Below, piece by piece: positions 43,392-51,505 of a stretch of DNA of 64,000 nt. Numbering within the stretch: position 1 is the first letter of the stretch; each line of letters starts with the position of its first letter. Below the pieces are notes generated by a model. It was not told where the DNA came from. It saw nothing but the letters and a program-made list of their open reading frames with translations, and did no database searches. The stretch is taken from contig NZ_JAHXPT010000015.1 of assembly GCF_019431045.1 (NCBI RefSeq), forward strand, positions 1-64,000, in the 5' to 3' direction. The DNA comes from Clostridium weizhouense. Lineage in GTDB: Bacteria > Bacillota > Clostridia > Clostridiales > Clostridiaceae. The translations under genes and the position numbers were made by a program.

Positions 43392-43433
43392 TTAAAAAAG
43401 ATGATTCCTAAATAATATAGAAATCATCTTTTC
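43392..43433 (-). terminator. Endolysin gene terminator
   Basis: AAAAGATGATT (43397-43407) and AATCATCTTTT (43422-43432) form an 11-bp stem; on the - strand a TTTTTTAAATT tract follows. It separates the endolysin transcript from the sigma gene promoter. Confidence 0.75.
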
Positions 43434-43517
43434 TTATCTTCTTAACCTTTTTTTTACTCTGTCAATGACATAAATATAAGGTTAAAATTCTTAATGTTTT
43501 TATTTTAAGAACAAAAT

Positions 43518-44291
43518 TTATAGATATATTTTAAGAACTTGTCCCACGTAAATAAGATTAGGGTTACTAATATTATTCCATTTTTGAAGTTGAGCCACTG
43601 AAACTCCGAATCTTGTTGCTATTTTACTTAAAACATCTCCTCTTTTAACTGTATAAGTAGTAACTTTACTAGAATCTCCCTTTATTTTAAGAACTTGTCC
43701 CACGTAAATAAGATTAGGATTACTAATATTATTCCACTTTTGAAGTTGAGCCACTGAAACTCCAAACCTTGTTGCTATTTTACTTAAAACATCTCCACTT
43801 TTAACTGTGTAAGTAGTACCATCTGTATTATTATTATTACCACCACCGTCATTATATCTAAGAATACAATTCCAAGGTTTATTATAATAACTTCTAATAC
43901 AAATTTCTCTACCTGTTTGATCTCCAGATTTTCCTCCTGTTGTTCTATTATTTTCATTTATACTAGCATGAACAATTTGTCCATTCCCAATAAACATTGC
44001 AGTATGTGAAGATGTATTTAGTAATACATCACCACGTTTTAATCCAGATCCATTTGATAATCTTATAGATGATGTTATATCAGAAAAACCACATTTAAGA
44101 AAAACGCTCTTCATATTACCAGTATAAGTAGCACCTCTACTTTTTACTGGAACACCAGCTGTCTCCCATGCAGTAATAACAGCAGAAGAACAATCATAGT
44201 TAGGCCCCCATCTATGTGTTTGATCATATCCATGACTGTTATCATTTGCTAAATTAATCATCCATGTTGTTGCTTTTTCAATTTTTCCCAT
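43518..44291 (-). CDS. LysM-containing peptidoglycan hydrolase (phage-type endolysin, NlpC/P60-like)
   Basis: A 257-residue enzyme. The catalytic domain (1-148) has [19 protein letters not shown] with Cys34, and histidines at 96 ([10 protein letters not shown]) and 108 (VHASINE), as in phage endolysins of the Amidase_5/NlpC-P60 type. A short Gly/Asn linker leads to two nearly identical LysM domains (about 157-204 and 211-257) that bind the glycan. There is no signal peptide or membrane segment, so release needs a holin or lysis. AGGAGG precedes the ATG. The promoter signature matches that of the downstream sigma gene, which places this lysin in the sigma regulon (inference). Confidence 0.88.
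   Translation of the reverse strand: MGKIEKATTWMINLANDNSHGYDQTHRWGPNYDCSSAVITAWETAGVPVKSRGATYTGNMKSVFLKCGFSDITSSIRLSNGSGLKRGDVLLNTSSHTAMFIGNGQIVHASINENNRTTGGKSGDQTGREICIRSYYNKPWNCILRYNDGGGNNNNTDGTTYTVKSGDVLSKIATRFGVSVAQLQKWNNISNPNLIYVGQVLKIKGDSSKVTTYTVKRGDVLSKIATRFGVSVAQLQKWNNISNPNLIYVGQVLKIYL
43528..43662. repeat. Direct repeat 1 encoding the second LysM domain
   Basis: 135 bp almost identical to 43684-43818 (about six differences by eye), offset by 156 bp, i.e. 52 codons. A recent in-frame duplication or gene conversion inside the endolysin gene. Confidence 0.85.
43684..43818. repeat. Direct repeat 2 encoding the first LysM domain
   Basis: Partner of 43528-43662. Both code for TYTVK(S/R)[14 protein letters not shown] followed by [20 protein letters not shown]; the protein copies differ only at the linker side. 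Confidence 0.85.
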
Positions 44292-44349
44292 AATAAAACC
44301 TCCTAAATATTGTTTGTAAAATTATCAGCGCTGAGTAACTTTGTCTATT

Positions 44350-44381
44350 AAGAACGTTTTATTATTGAGATATGTAAACTC
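44350..44381 (-). promoter_or_regulatory. Putative group-5 sigma promoter of the endolysin gene
   Basis: Read on the - strand: GAGTTTACA (44381-44373), exactly 17 bases, GTTCTT (44355-44350). This is the same nine-base -35 block, spacer length and near-identical -10 as upstream of the sigma factor gene; the spacers themselves are unrelated, so it is not a simple duplication. Confidence 0.65.
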
Positions 44382-44547
44382 AATTTAAATATTTTTAATA
44401 AAAATTACTTAAATAATTTTTTATAGTGTTAAAATCCTGTTTATTTATTCTTTTTCAATATAGATTTAATTTTTTGCATATAATTTATAGATAACTTAAT
44501 TATAATAATATTGTAATTACTATTTTTTAAATAAAGGGGGCTAAATT

Positions 44548-45216
44548 ATCAAAAAAAATTTAATTTTAATACTATCTTTAATTTTAATTTTCATTCTAAT
44601 TTTCATTTTAGTTGGTTGTAATAGTGATAAAAGAGAAAATAAGTCTGTACAAGATACTAATGAAAATCAAACGTTAGAAGATGATTCAAAAGATATTAAC
44701 AATAAAGTACAAGCTACTAATAAACAAGATAGTGTTAATGAAAAAAAAGAGAGCGATTCAAATAATATAAAATCAACTAAAGTAAATCAAGATAAACAAG
44801 TAGTAAAAAATAAAAATAATATTCCTCAAAAAATAACAAAAGTAAATAGTAAAGTTAAATTATATGAAGGTGCTTATTTTGATGATAAACGTTTTGGAGA
44901 TAATCTATTAAAAAATTATTGTGAAGTTGTAATTTCTAATGTAACTAATACTTCTTTTGATTTTACTGCTTATGAAGTAAATATATTGAGTTCTGGAAAA
45001 GAAAATAAAAAGGTTATTTTCCTTACAAATACAGCTTATTTTACAGGAGATGGAACAAAAGCTACTTTTTATGGAAATGATTATACTCTTAACTTTACAT
45101 TTCCGAATAATCATGATGCATATCCTGTTGTAACAGACATGGAGATCTTTGGCTTCAAGGGATTAGAAGGTAAGACTTATGTTAATAATGGGATACCAGG
45201 ACATGAATTCGGATAA
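44548..45216 (+). CDS. Lipoprotein with non-standard start codon (ATT/ATC), unknown function
   Basis: The frame is open from 44545 to the TAA at 45214. It encodes a signal peptide (KKNLILILSLILIFILIF) and a lipobox LVGC with Cys24, then a Lys/Asn/Asp-rich spacer (about 25-100) and a compact domain (KVKLYEGAYFDDKRFGDN to GIPGHEFG). AAAGGGGG (44533-44540) is correctly placed for ATT (44545) or ATC (44548), but no ATG, GTG or TTG occurs in frame before 44986. Either initiation uses ATT/ATC, or a single ATG-to-ATC change has damaged the start. The last 76 codons alone could not be exported. It is divergent from the endolysin. No family recognised. Confidence 0.72.
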   Translation: MKKNLILILSLILIFILIFILVGCNSDKRENKSVQDTNENQTLEDDSKDINNKVQATNKQDSVNEKKESDSNNIKSTKVNQDKQVVKNKNNIPQKITKVNSKVKLYEGAYFDDKRFGDNLLKNYCEVVISNVTNTSFDFTAYEVNILSSGKENKKVIFLTNTAYFTGDGTKATFYGNDYTLNFTFPNNHDAYPVVTDMEIFGFKGLEGKTYVNNGIPGHEFG

Positions 45217-45240
45217 AACAAATATTAGATATATTTTATT

Positions 45241-45283
45241 AAAAAAAGTCATCTAGAAATAATATATAGATGACTTTTTTAAT
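45241..45283 (+). terminator. Lipoprotein gene terminator
   Basis: AAAAAGTCATCTA pairs with TAGATGACTTTTT, followed by TAATAT. It supports the lipoprotein gene as a real transcription unit. Confidence 0.8.
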
Positions 45284-45516
45284 ATAAATTTTCAGTCTAT
45301 TTTTATAATTTTGCGTTTGCTCATGATAGGTACCATCTCATAATTAGTTTTTATATTTATAAAAAGATATAGAATCTAAATGCTTTTTCATATATTAAGA
45401 AATTATTACAATTATATACTTTTTTAGAAAATATACCATTAAATATGATATATTTATAATTGATATTATTTGAATATGGAAAAATAAATACTATCAGCAA
45501 AAGGAGGTTAGTATTT

Positions 45517-46665
45517 ATGATAGAAAAATATAAACTAGATTTTAGATTATTAAAGAGATTGGATTTTAAGCTATTAATTGCTTTAATTACTCTTATATTA
45601 TTTGGTATTATTAATATCTATTTATGTACTAAAGGGGATGTTTTTAATAGTCCTTTTTTATTTACTAAAAAACAATTAATATGGTTTTTTATTTCACTAA
45701 TTTCAATGTATTTATTTTTAACTTTTGATTATAAAATCATATATAGATATGTTCCAATAATATATTGGATAACAATTGCACTTCTAATTGCAGTTTGGAT
45801 ACCTGGAATAGGTACAACTATTAAAGGGGAACGTGGTTGGATAAATTTAAGGATTTTTTTATTACAGCCATCTGAAATAACTAAATTTTCTATAATTTTA
45901 ATGTTATCTAAATTATTAGAAGATATGAATTGTGATATTAATAATTTAAAGAATTTTATAAAGCTTTTACTTTATGTTTCACTTCCTATGGGATTAATTT
46001 TAATCCAAAAAGATATGGGAATGACAATGGTATGCTTCTTTATTATTTTAGGCATGGTGTATATAGCTGGATTAAATTTAAAAGTAATATTAGGCGGATT
46101 TTTAACTATCGTATTAGGTATAGTTATTTTATGGAATTCAGGACTAATATTTCAACATCAAAAAGATAGGATTCTGGAATTTTTAAGTGCCAATAGTGAC
46201 ACATCAGGTAATGGGTATCAGCTTTCTCAAGGGCTAATTAGTATTGGATCTGGAGGATTATTTGGTGATAGTTTATCATTAAATCCAAAAGTATCTCCAG
46301 GATATGCTGGAACTCATGTTCCTGAAATTCAAACAGACTTTATTTTTACTGCTATAGCAGAACAATGGGGAGTTATAGGGGGATTATTCTTATTATTTTT
46401 ATATGGAATATTGATTATAAAAATATTAAAAATCGCAAGAAAAGCTCGGGATAAATTTGGAGAATTAATTTGTGTTGGTATGGCTTCATACATTTTATTT
46501 GCTATAACTCAAAATATTGGGATGACATTAGGATTAATTCCAATTACAGGTATAACTTTACCATTCATAAGTTATGGTGGAAGTTCTTTATTAACAACAA
46601 TGATTTCTATGGCATTAATTCTTAATATAGAAATGAGAACAAAAAAATTAACTTTTAGTAAATAA
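45517..46665 (+). CDS. rodA: SEDS family peptidoglycan polymerase, RodA-like
   Basis: A 382-residue SEDS protein with about ten membrane helices. KGERGWINLRIFLLQPSEITKFSIILMLSKLLE and the large loop PKVSPGYAGTHVPEIQTDFIFTAIAEQWGVIGGLFLL carry the conserved catalytic and substrate residues, and GITLPFISYGGSSLLTTMISMALILNI is the family C-terminal motif. It polymerises lipid II with a class B PBP, in elongation if RodA, or in sporulation/division if an SpoVE/FtsW paralogue. AGGAGG precedes the ATG at 45517; a longer TTG-led frame is rejected. No PBP gene is adjacent. Confidence 0.9.
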   Translation: MIEKYKLDFRLLKRLDFKLLIALITLILFGIINIYLCTKGDVFNSPFLFTKKQLIWFFISLISMYLFLTFDYKIIYRYVPIIYWITIALLIAVWIPGIGTTIKGERGWINLRIFLLQPSEITKFSIILMLSKLLEDMNCDINNLKNFIKLLLYVSLPMGLILIQKDMGMTMVCFFIILGMVYIAGLNLKVILGGFLTIVLGIVILWNSGLIFQHQKDRILEFLSANSDTSGNGYQLSQGLISIGSGGLFGDSLSLNPKVSPGYAGTHVPEIQTDFIFTAIAEQWGVIGGLFLLFLYGILIIKILKIARKARDKFGELICVGMASYILFAITQNIGMTLGLIPITGITLPFISYGGSSLLTTMISMALILNIEMRTKKLTFSK

Positions 46666-46727
46666 ACTCTATTTTTATATTTAATTAAACAAAAAAGTAT
46701 AATTAATAAAAAATATTAACCCAAAAC

Positions 46728-46776
46728 TTAGACTATGAGCTATAAATTTTTTATAACTCATAGTCTATTTATTTAT
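46728..46776 (+). terminator. rodA terminator
   Basis: AGACTATGAGCTATAAA pairs with TTTATAACTCATAGTCT, followed by ATTTATTTATT. The rest of 46666-47026 (361 bp) is AT-rich, with nothing further seen but the promoter region of the ABC genes. Confidence 0.82.
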
Positions 46777-47026
46777 TATATTACTTATATTTTAAATTAA
46801 TGAAAATTAAATTCTAATATTATTCCATTATATAAATTTATTAAATAAGATTAGTTTTTATATAAAAATTAAGAATAATTAATAAATTTTAAGAATTTAT
46901 ATAATTATTTATTAAGTTATTGTGGGTATACTTTATTAATAGTTAGATACATTCAAAAAAATTAATACGGTAGTAATGATTATCTATTATTTTCTTTTGA
47001 GTGTATTAAGTTTAGGAGGAAGAGCT

Positions 47027-47941
47027 ATGAATGTTTTAGAAATAAAAAATGTACACAAAACATTGGGGAAGAGAGCAATAATAAAGGGTATAGATCTTTC
47101 AGTAAAGGAAGGTGAAATATTTGGATTTCTGGGCCCAAATGGAGCAGGAAAAACAACTACTATAAGAATGTTAGTTGGGCTTATAACTCAAACACGTGGA
47201 GATATAGTAATATGTGGACATAATTTAATTAAAGAAAAAGAAAAAGCATTAAAAGATGTTGGAGCAGTAGTTGAAAATCCAGAGCTTTATAAATATTTAT
47301 CAGGAAAAGAAAATTTAGTTCAAATTGCAAGAATTAGAAAGGCATCAATGAGGCAAGTAAATGAATTAGTAAAACTTGTTGGTCTTGAAGAAAGAATTAA
47401 TGACAAGGTAGGTAAATATTCATTAGGTATGAAACAAAGGCTTGGACTTGCAGCGGCATTAATAGGAAATCCTAAATTACTTATATTAGATGAACCAACT
47501 AATGGACTTGATCCATCAGGAATATTAGAATTTAGAGCTGTAATAAAAAAAGCTGCTAAAGAAAAAGGTATGGCTGTTTTTATATCTTCTCATATTTTAA
47601 GTGAAGTACAAAATTTATGTGATAGAGTTGCGTTTATAAATAATGGTCTTATACAATCAATAGAAGAAATAAAAGGACAAAACATTAGCACAGATAAAGA
47701 TAGTGTAACATTAATTAGTACTACAGATAAAGATATGGTACTTAAAGTTATTAAAAATATACCATATGTAATTGAAAGTAAACTAGAAGGCAAAGAAATA
47801 AATATATTATTAGAAAAAAATATGTCCTCTAAGTTAATTAAAAAGTTAGTAAGTGAAAATATCGATATATGTGAGTTTTATAAAAATAGACAGGGATTGG
47901 AAGAAAGATATATGGAGCTTATGGAAGGAGGAATTAAATAA
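47027..47941 (+). CDS. ABC transporter ATP-binding protein, BcrA-like
   Basis: A 304-residue ATPase of the ABC-2/bacitracin-export type. Walker A GPNGAGKTTTIRML, signature YSLGMKQRLGLAAAL, Walker B LLILDEPTNGLDPSG, and an H-loop in ISSHILSEVQ are intact; the C-terminal 80 residues form the usual extra domain. The ATG at 47027 follows TTAGGAGGA; an in-frame ATG-led upstream extension lacks a ribosome binding site. Its stop codon overlaps the start of the permease (TAATG). Probably exports a peptide antibiotic or lipid; substrate unknown. Confidence 0.93.
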   Translation: MNVLEIKNVHKTLGKRAIIKGIDLSVKEGEIFGFLGPNGAGKTTTIRMLVGLITQTRGDIVICGHNLIKEKEKALKDVGAVVENPELYKYLSGKENLVQIARIRKASMRQVNELVKLVGLEERINDKVGKYSLGMKQRLGLAAALIGNPKLLILDEPTNGLDPSGILEFRAVIKKAAKEKGMAVFISSHILSEVQNLCDRVAFINNGLIQSIEEIKGQNISTDKDSVTLISTTDKDMVLKVIKNIPYVIESKLEGKEINILLEKNMSSKLIKKLVSENIDICEFYKNRQGLEERYMELMEGGIK

Positions 47942-49167
47942 TGTTATTTTTATTAATAAAGAATGAACTTATAAAAATTTTAAAAAGAACTAAAACATGG
48001 ATTGTATTTGGATTATTTGTTTTATTTATTGGTGTGGGTATGTATGGTCTTTATAGCAGAGAAAAGGATATGGAAAAATATAATTCACCTCAATATAGAT
48101 TAGAGCAAGTTACTCAAGAGATTAAACATACAAAAGAATCTATTAAAAATTTTGAAGAAAGTACAAACCCTGAAGATAAAGGAGATCTAGTTAATCTTAA
48201 GGAAAGTTTAAAAGCTTATGAGGAAGAGCAAACAAAATATCAAGAACAAGTAAAAAATGGTGTTAATCTAGATCAATGGAAAATAGATTTAGATGAAAAT
48301 ATTAAATCTTATGAAGAATCATTAAATAATAAAAATCTTTCAGAATCAAATAAAGCAACAATTACAGAAGAATTAAATGAACTTAAATATTTAAAGGAAA
48401 ATAACATTAAGCCTTTACATGGATACGAATTTAATGCTTATAATTATATGGATACAATAATTGGAATTTTAGGCGCAGTTTTATTAGTAGTTGGAATATC
48501 TATATTTATGAGTGATATTGTATCAGGGGAATGTACACCACCAACATTAAAATTCCTATTAGTACAACCTATATCAAGAGGAAAAGTGTTATTATCTAAA
48601 TTTATAGCGGTTACTATTACAGTAATTACAATGATTATGTCAGTTGAATGTTTAGCATTTTTAGGAATGGGACTTGTAAAGGGATTTGATGCAGGAAATT
48701 ATCCTAAAACTCTTGGTGTTAGATATTTATTAGATTTTTCTAATGCAGCAAACAGAGGTGGTAATCCAGATTTTATACGTGTAGCTGGAAGTGGACATTT
48801 TGCTACATTCAATGATTTTGTAATCAAATCATTATTATTACAAATATTATTTATGATAACTTGTTGTGCATTTATATTTTTAATATCTACATTGTTCAAA
48901 AGTAGTACTGTATCAACAACTATAGCAATTATAGTTGCAGTAGCTGGAACAGTAGCATTCCAAATGTTTGCATTTTTAAAGAGATTTGCCCATCTTGTTT
49001 TCTTAAATTATGGTCAAGTAAATTCAGTAATAACTGGGGATATAGCATATAGCTATAACAATGTAAATTTAACACCTGTAAATGCAATCATAGTAATGTG
49101 CGTTACTACAATAATTAGTTATATCATTGCACATGTTGTATTTAAAAAGAAAGATATACTTATTTAG
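47941..49167 (+). CDS. ABC-2 type transporter permease
   Basis: A 408-residue permease. The first helix (about 20-38) is followed by an extracytoplasmic coiled-coil segment (about 45-165, Glu/Lys-rich, YRLEQVTQEIKHTKESIKNF to LNELKYLKEN), and then five helices from about residue 175 (DTIIGILGAVLLVVGISIFMSDIVSGECTPPTLKFLLVQPISRGKVLLSKF). The VSGE...T...L.QP..R motif is typical of ABC-2 permeases. It is coupled to the preceding ATPase by a one-base overlap. The long external coiled coil is unusual compared with BcrB and resembles YhcI/NatB-like exporters. Confidence 0.9.
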   Translation: MLFLLIKNELIKILKRTKTWIVFGLFVLFIGVGMYGLYSREKDMEKYNSPQYRLEQVTQEIKHTKESIKNFEESTNPEDKGDLVNLKESLKAYEEEQTKYQEQVKNGVNLDQWKIDLDENIKSYEESLNNKNLSESNKATITEELNELKYLKENNIKPLHGYEFNAYNYMDTIIGILGAVLLVVGISIFMSDIVSGECTPPTLKFLLVQPISRGKVLLSKFIAVTITVITMIMSVECLAFLGMGLVKGFDAGNYPKTLGVRYLLDFSNAANRGGNPDFIRVAGSGHFATFNDFVIKSLLLQILFMITCCAFIFLISTLFKSSTVSTTIAIIVAVAGTVAFQMFAFLKRFAHLVFLNYGQVNSVITGDIAYSYNNVNLTPVNAIIVMCVTTIISYIIAHVVFKKKDILI

Positions 49168-49178
49168 TAAACAGATGT

Positions 49179-49231
49179 ATGTTTAAGCTAAGGTTGATAT
49201 TATACTAAAAGATCAATATTATTTAAACATG
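49179..49231. repeat. Dispersed palindromic element, copy 5
   Basis: TATGTTTAAGCTAAGGTTGATATTATA at the left, then GATCAATATTATTTAAACATG at the right. It is a diverged palindrome of the same family, directly behind the ABC permease stop codon. Confidence 0.55.
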
Positions 49232-49371
49232 TTTAAATAATAGAATTAGTATACATTAATAAATCTATTTTTTAAGTTGGACATTAAGTATTTTCTTATA
49301 TTTGTAACAATGTTTGTACTGCTATATAATAAAAGTTATTAAATATAAAGCGTTAGAAAGGAAATGATTTT

Positions 49372-49557
49372 ATGCCAGCTGGAAATGGAGTTAATTGTAG
49401 TGATTGTCCTGAAGCAAAGAGTGGAAGATGTGATTCAAAAGATTTGACATGTTTATGCTATAGATGTCCAAGAAAATTAGCACAATGTATTTGTGTTAAG
49501 TATTGTAGAGAAACAGAATCAGTATTGTATTTTGATGAGGAATATGAGAGAGATTAA
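49372..49557 (+). CDS. Small cysteine-rich protein
   Basis: 61 residues with nine cysteines (9, 12, 20, 27, 29, 32, 39, 41, 45), in the arrangement CSDC...C...CLCYRC...CICVKYC, and an acidic tail DEEYERD. The Cys spacing suggests two zinc or iron-sulfur knuckles. AAAGGAAATGA precedes the ATG. It has its own strong terminator. No family name can be given, and no function is inferred beyond metal binding. Confidence 0.75.
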   Translation: MPAGNGVNCSDCPEAKSGRCDSKDLTCLCYRCPRKLAQCICVKYCRETESVLYFDEEYERD

Positions 49558-49621
49558 AGTATGCATTTATACATTCTGATGTGAAGCATAATCAAGAAAA
49601 TAAAAACTTTAGATGCCTAAT

Positions 49622-49670
49622 AAAATTCCCCCATAATATTTTATATGAAATATTATGGGGGAATTTTTAT
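49622..49670. terminator. Strong terminator behind the Cys-rich gene
   Basis: AAATTCCCCCATAATATTT and AAATATTATGGGGGAATTT form a 19-bp stem around TTATATG, followed by TTATAT. Confidence 0.9.
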
Positions 49671-50110
49671 ATATGTTATACATTTAAATCTTCAACAGAA
49701 GAGTATAGAGTTCTTTAATTTATTAAATAATTATTATTGCAACATATATACAAGTCATATTAAAAAATAATAGAGCTGTATAAATTATCTCTTGGATTTA
49801 GTATTTTTTTCATTATCATGTGCCTAAATAAGTATATCAAAGAAAATATATAATAAGAACATTATGGATTTTTAGAGAATATTATAGTTTTATGAAGTAG
49901 ATTTTAAAATGTACGAGATATATTGAAGGAAGAAATATGTAAAGGTTATATTATATTAATATAAAAATATAATGTTTTAATGTAATTTATTAATAAAAAG
50001 AATAATAAAATATAAAATTAATAAAAAAAATTCTAATTTAATACAATAAAGTATTGAATTAGAATAGGATAAGTAGTAAAATGTACAATAACTTATAAGT
50101 AAAAAGAAGT
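49671..50110. other. AT-rich intergenic region before the serine genes
   Basis: About 440 bases with no ORF. The only structure is TTCTAATTTAATAC-AATAAA-GTATTGAATTAGAA at 50031-50064, a perfect 14-bp inverted repeat that could be an operator or terminator. Confidence 0.5.
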
Positions 50111-50168
50111 TATGTTTTAAGCAAAAGGTTATATCTTAGTATATATATCAGTATTGTCTTAAAATATA
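50111..50168. repeat. Dispersed palindromic element, copy 6
   Basis: TATGTTTTAAGCAAAAGGTTATAT at the left and ATATCAGTATTGTCTTAAAATATA at the right. Same arm order as the other copies, with more substitutions. It lies about 50 bases before the aminotransferase gene. Confidence 0.5.
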
Positions 50169-50220
50169 GCTAAAAAATAGCAATAGGCAATAAGTATTAA
50201 ATAATGGGGGGGATTTTTTT

Positions 50221-51294
50221 ATGCATAAAAAATTATTTATTCCAGGGCCGGTTGAGGTACGTGAAGATGTACTTGAAAAAATGTCTACGCCAATGATAGG
50301 GCATAGAAGCAAAGATGCTTCAGTTTTACAAAAAAGGATAAGCGATAATTTAAGAAAGTTATTTTATACAAAGAATGAAATATTACTTTCTACAACTTCA
50401 GGAAGTGGGCTTATGGAAGGGGCAATACGATCTTGCACAGCTAAGAGGGCAGCTGTATTTTCGGTTGGGGCATTCGGAAAAAGATGGTATGAAATGGCTA
50501 TTAGTAATAATGTACAAGCTGATTTATTTGAAGTAGAAATGGGAAAAGCTATAGATCCAGAGGAAGTAGATAAAGCTTTAAAAACTGGTAAATATGATTT
50601 GGTTGCAGTAACTCATAATGAAACTTCAACAGGAATAATGAACCCAGTTGATAGAATTGGTGAAATGGTGAAAAAATATCCTGATGTTGTATTTATAGTT
50701 GATACAGTAAGTTCGGCAGCAGGGACTAAGATAGAAGTTGATAAATGGGGAATCGACGTTTGTATTACATCATCACAAAAAGCACTTGGTTTACCTCCAG
50801 GATTATCAGTATGTACTTTCTCAGATAAAGCAAAAGAAAGAGCAGAAAAAGTACCTAATAGAGGATATTATTTGGATTTATTACAATTATATAAGTATAT
50901 TCAAAAAAAGGATTATCAATATCCATCAACTCCATCACTTTCACATATGTTTGCACTAGATTATCAACTTGATAATATAATTAATAAAGAGGGCTTAGAA
51001 AATAGATTTGCTAGACATATTGAAATGGCTAAGATTGTTAGAGAATGGGCTAAAAAATATTTTGATATTTTTCCAGATGAAAATTATTTATCAAATACTC
51101 TAACAACTATATCAAATACAAGAGGAATTAATGTTGGGGAATTAAACAAAGAACTCGGTAAGAGAGGATTCCAATTATCTAATGGATATGGTAGTTTAAA
51201 GGATAAAACATTTAGAATAGCTCATATGGCAGATTGTACTGTAGAAGATGTAAATGAGCTACTTAAAAATATAGAAGATATTTTGGGGTTATAG
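50221..51294 (+). CDS. serC: Class V aminotransferase, probable phosphoserine aminotransferase
   Basis: A 357-residue PLP enzyme of the serine-glyoxylate/alanine-glyoxylate type. FIPGPVEVREDVLEKMSTPMIGHRS is the family start; the PLP lysine lies in CITSSQKALGLPPGLSV, and VDTVSSAAGTKIEVDKWGIDV precedes it. It is not the classical SerC fold subgroup, but it is followed by serA and a DUF1015 gene. This is the arrangement in which such enzymes are taken to make phosphoserine from 3-phosphohydroxypyruvate (known for archaeal and clostridial genomes; inference here). GGGGGG precedes the ATG. Confidence 0.82.
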   Translation: MHKKLFIPGPVEVREDVLEKMSTPMIGHRSKDASVLQKRISDNLRKLFYTKNEILLSTTSGSGLMEGAIRSCTAKRAAVFSVGAFGKRWYEMAISNNVQADLFEVEMGKAIDPEEVDKALKTGKYDLVAVTHNETSTGIMNPVDRIGEMVKKYPDVVFIVDTVSSAAGTKIEVDKWGIDVCITSSQKALGLPPGLSVCTFSDKAKERAEKVPNRGYYLDLLQLYKYIQKKDYQYPSTPSLSHMFALDYQLDNIINKEGLENRFARHIEMAKIVREWAKKYFDIFPDENYLSNTLTTISNTRGINVGELNKELGKRGFQLSNGYGSLKDKTFRIAHMADCTVEDVNELLKNIEDILGL

Positions 51295-51313
51295 TATATT
51301 TTAAAATATTTTG

Positions 51314-51460
51314 AATGCACAATGGAAGATTGACAATTTAGGATGAAATGACCTTGTAATTTCTAAAATATATATTAAAGAAAGCCTGTGGCTTTCAACC
51401 ATAATTGTGCATTGTCAACTGTCAATTGTCCATTGAAACGTGGCGTAGCCACTTTTGTTC
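51314..51460 (+). repeat. Composite structured repeat, copy 1 (upstream of serA)
   Basis: Parts in order: left arm TGCACAATGGAAGATTGACAA (51317-51336), spacer, core hairpin GAAAGCC-TGT-GGCTTTC (51380-51396), right arm built of TGTCAA/CAATTG units (51402-51434), then hairpin GTGGC-GTA-GCCAC (51440-51452) and TTTTGTTC. The core and the last hairpin match the element at 63472-63618, whereas the arms do not; they are complementary within each copy instead. It ends 46 bases before the serA start. Confidence 0.75.
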
Positions 51461-51505
51461 ATGATAAGCAATAGCAATAAGTAATTTAAGGGGGCTTTTT
51501 TATAT

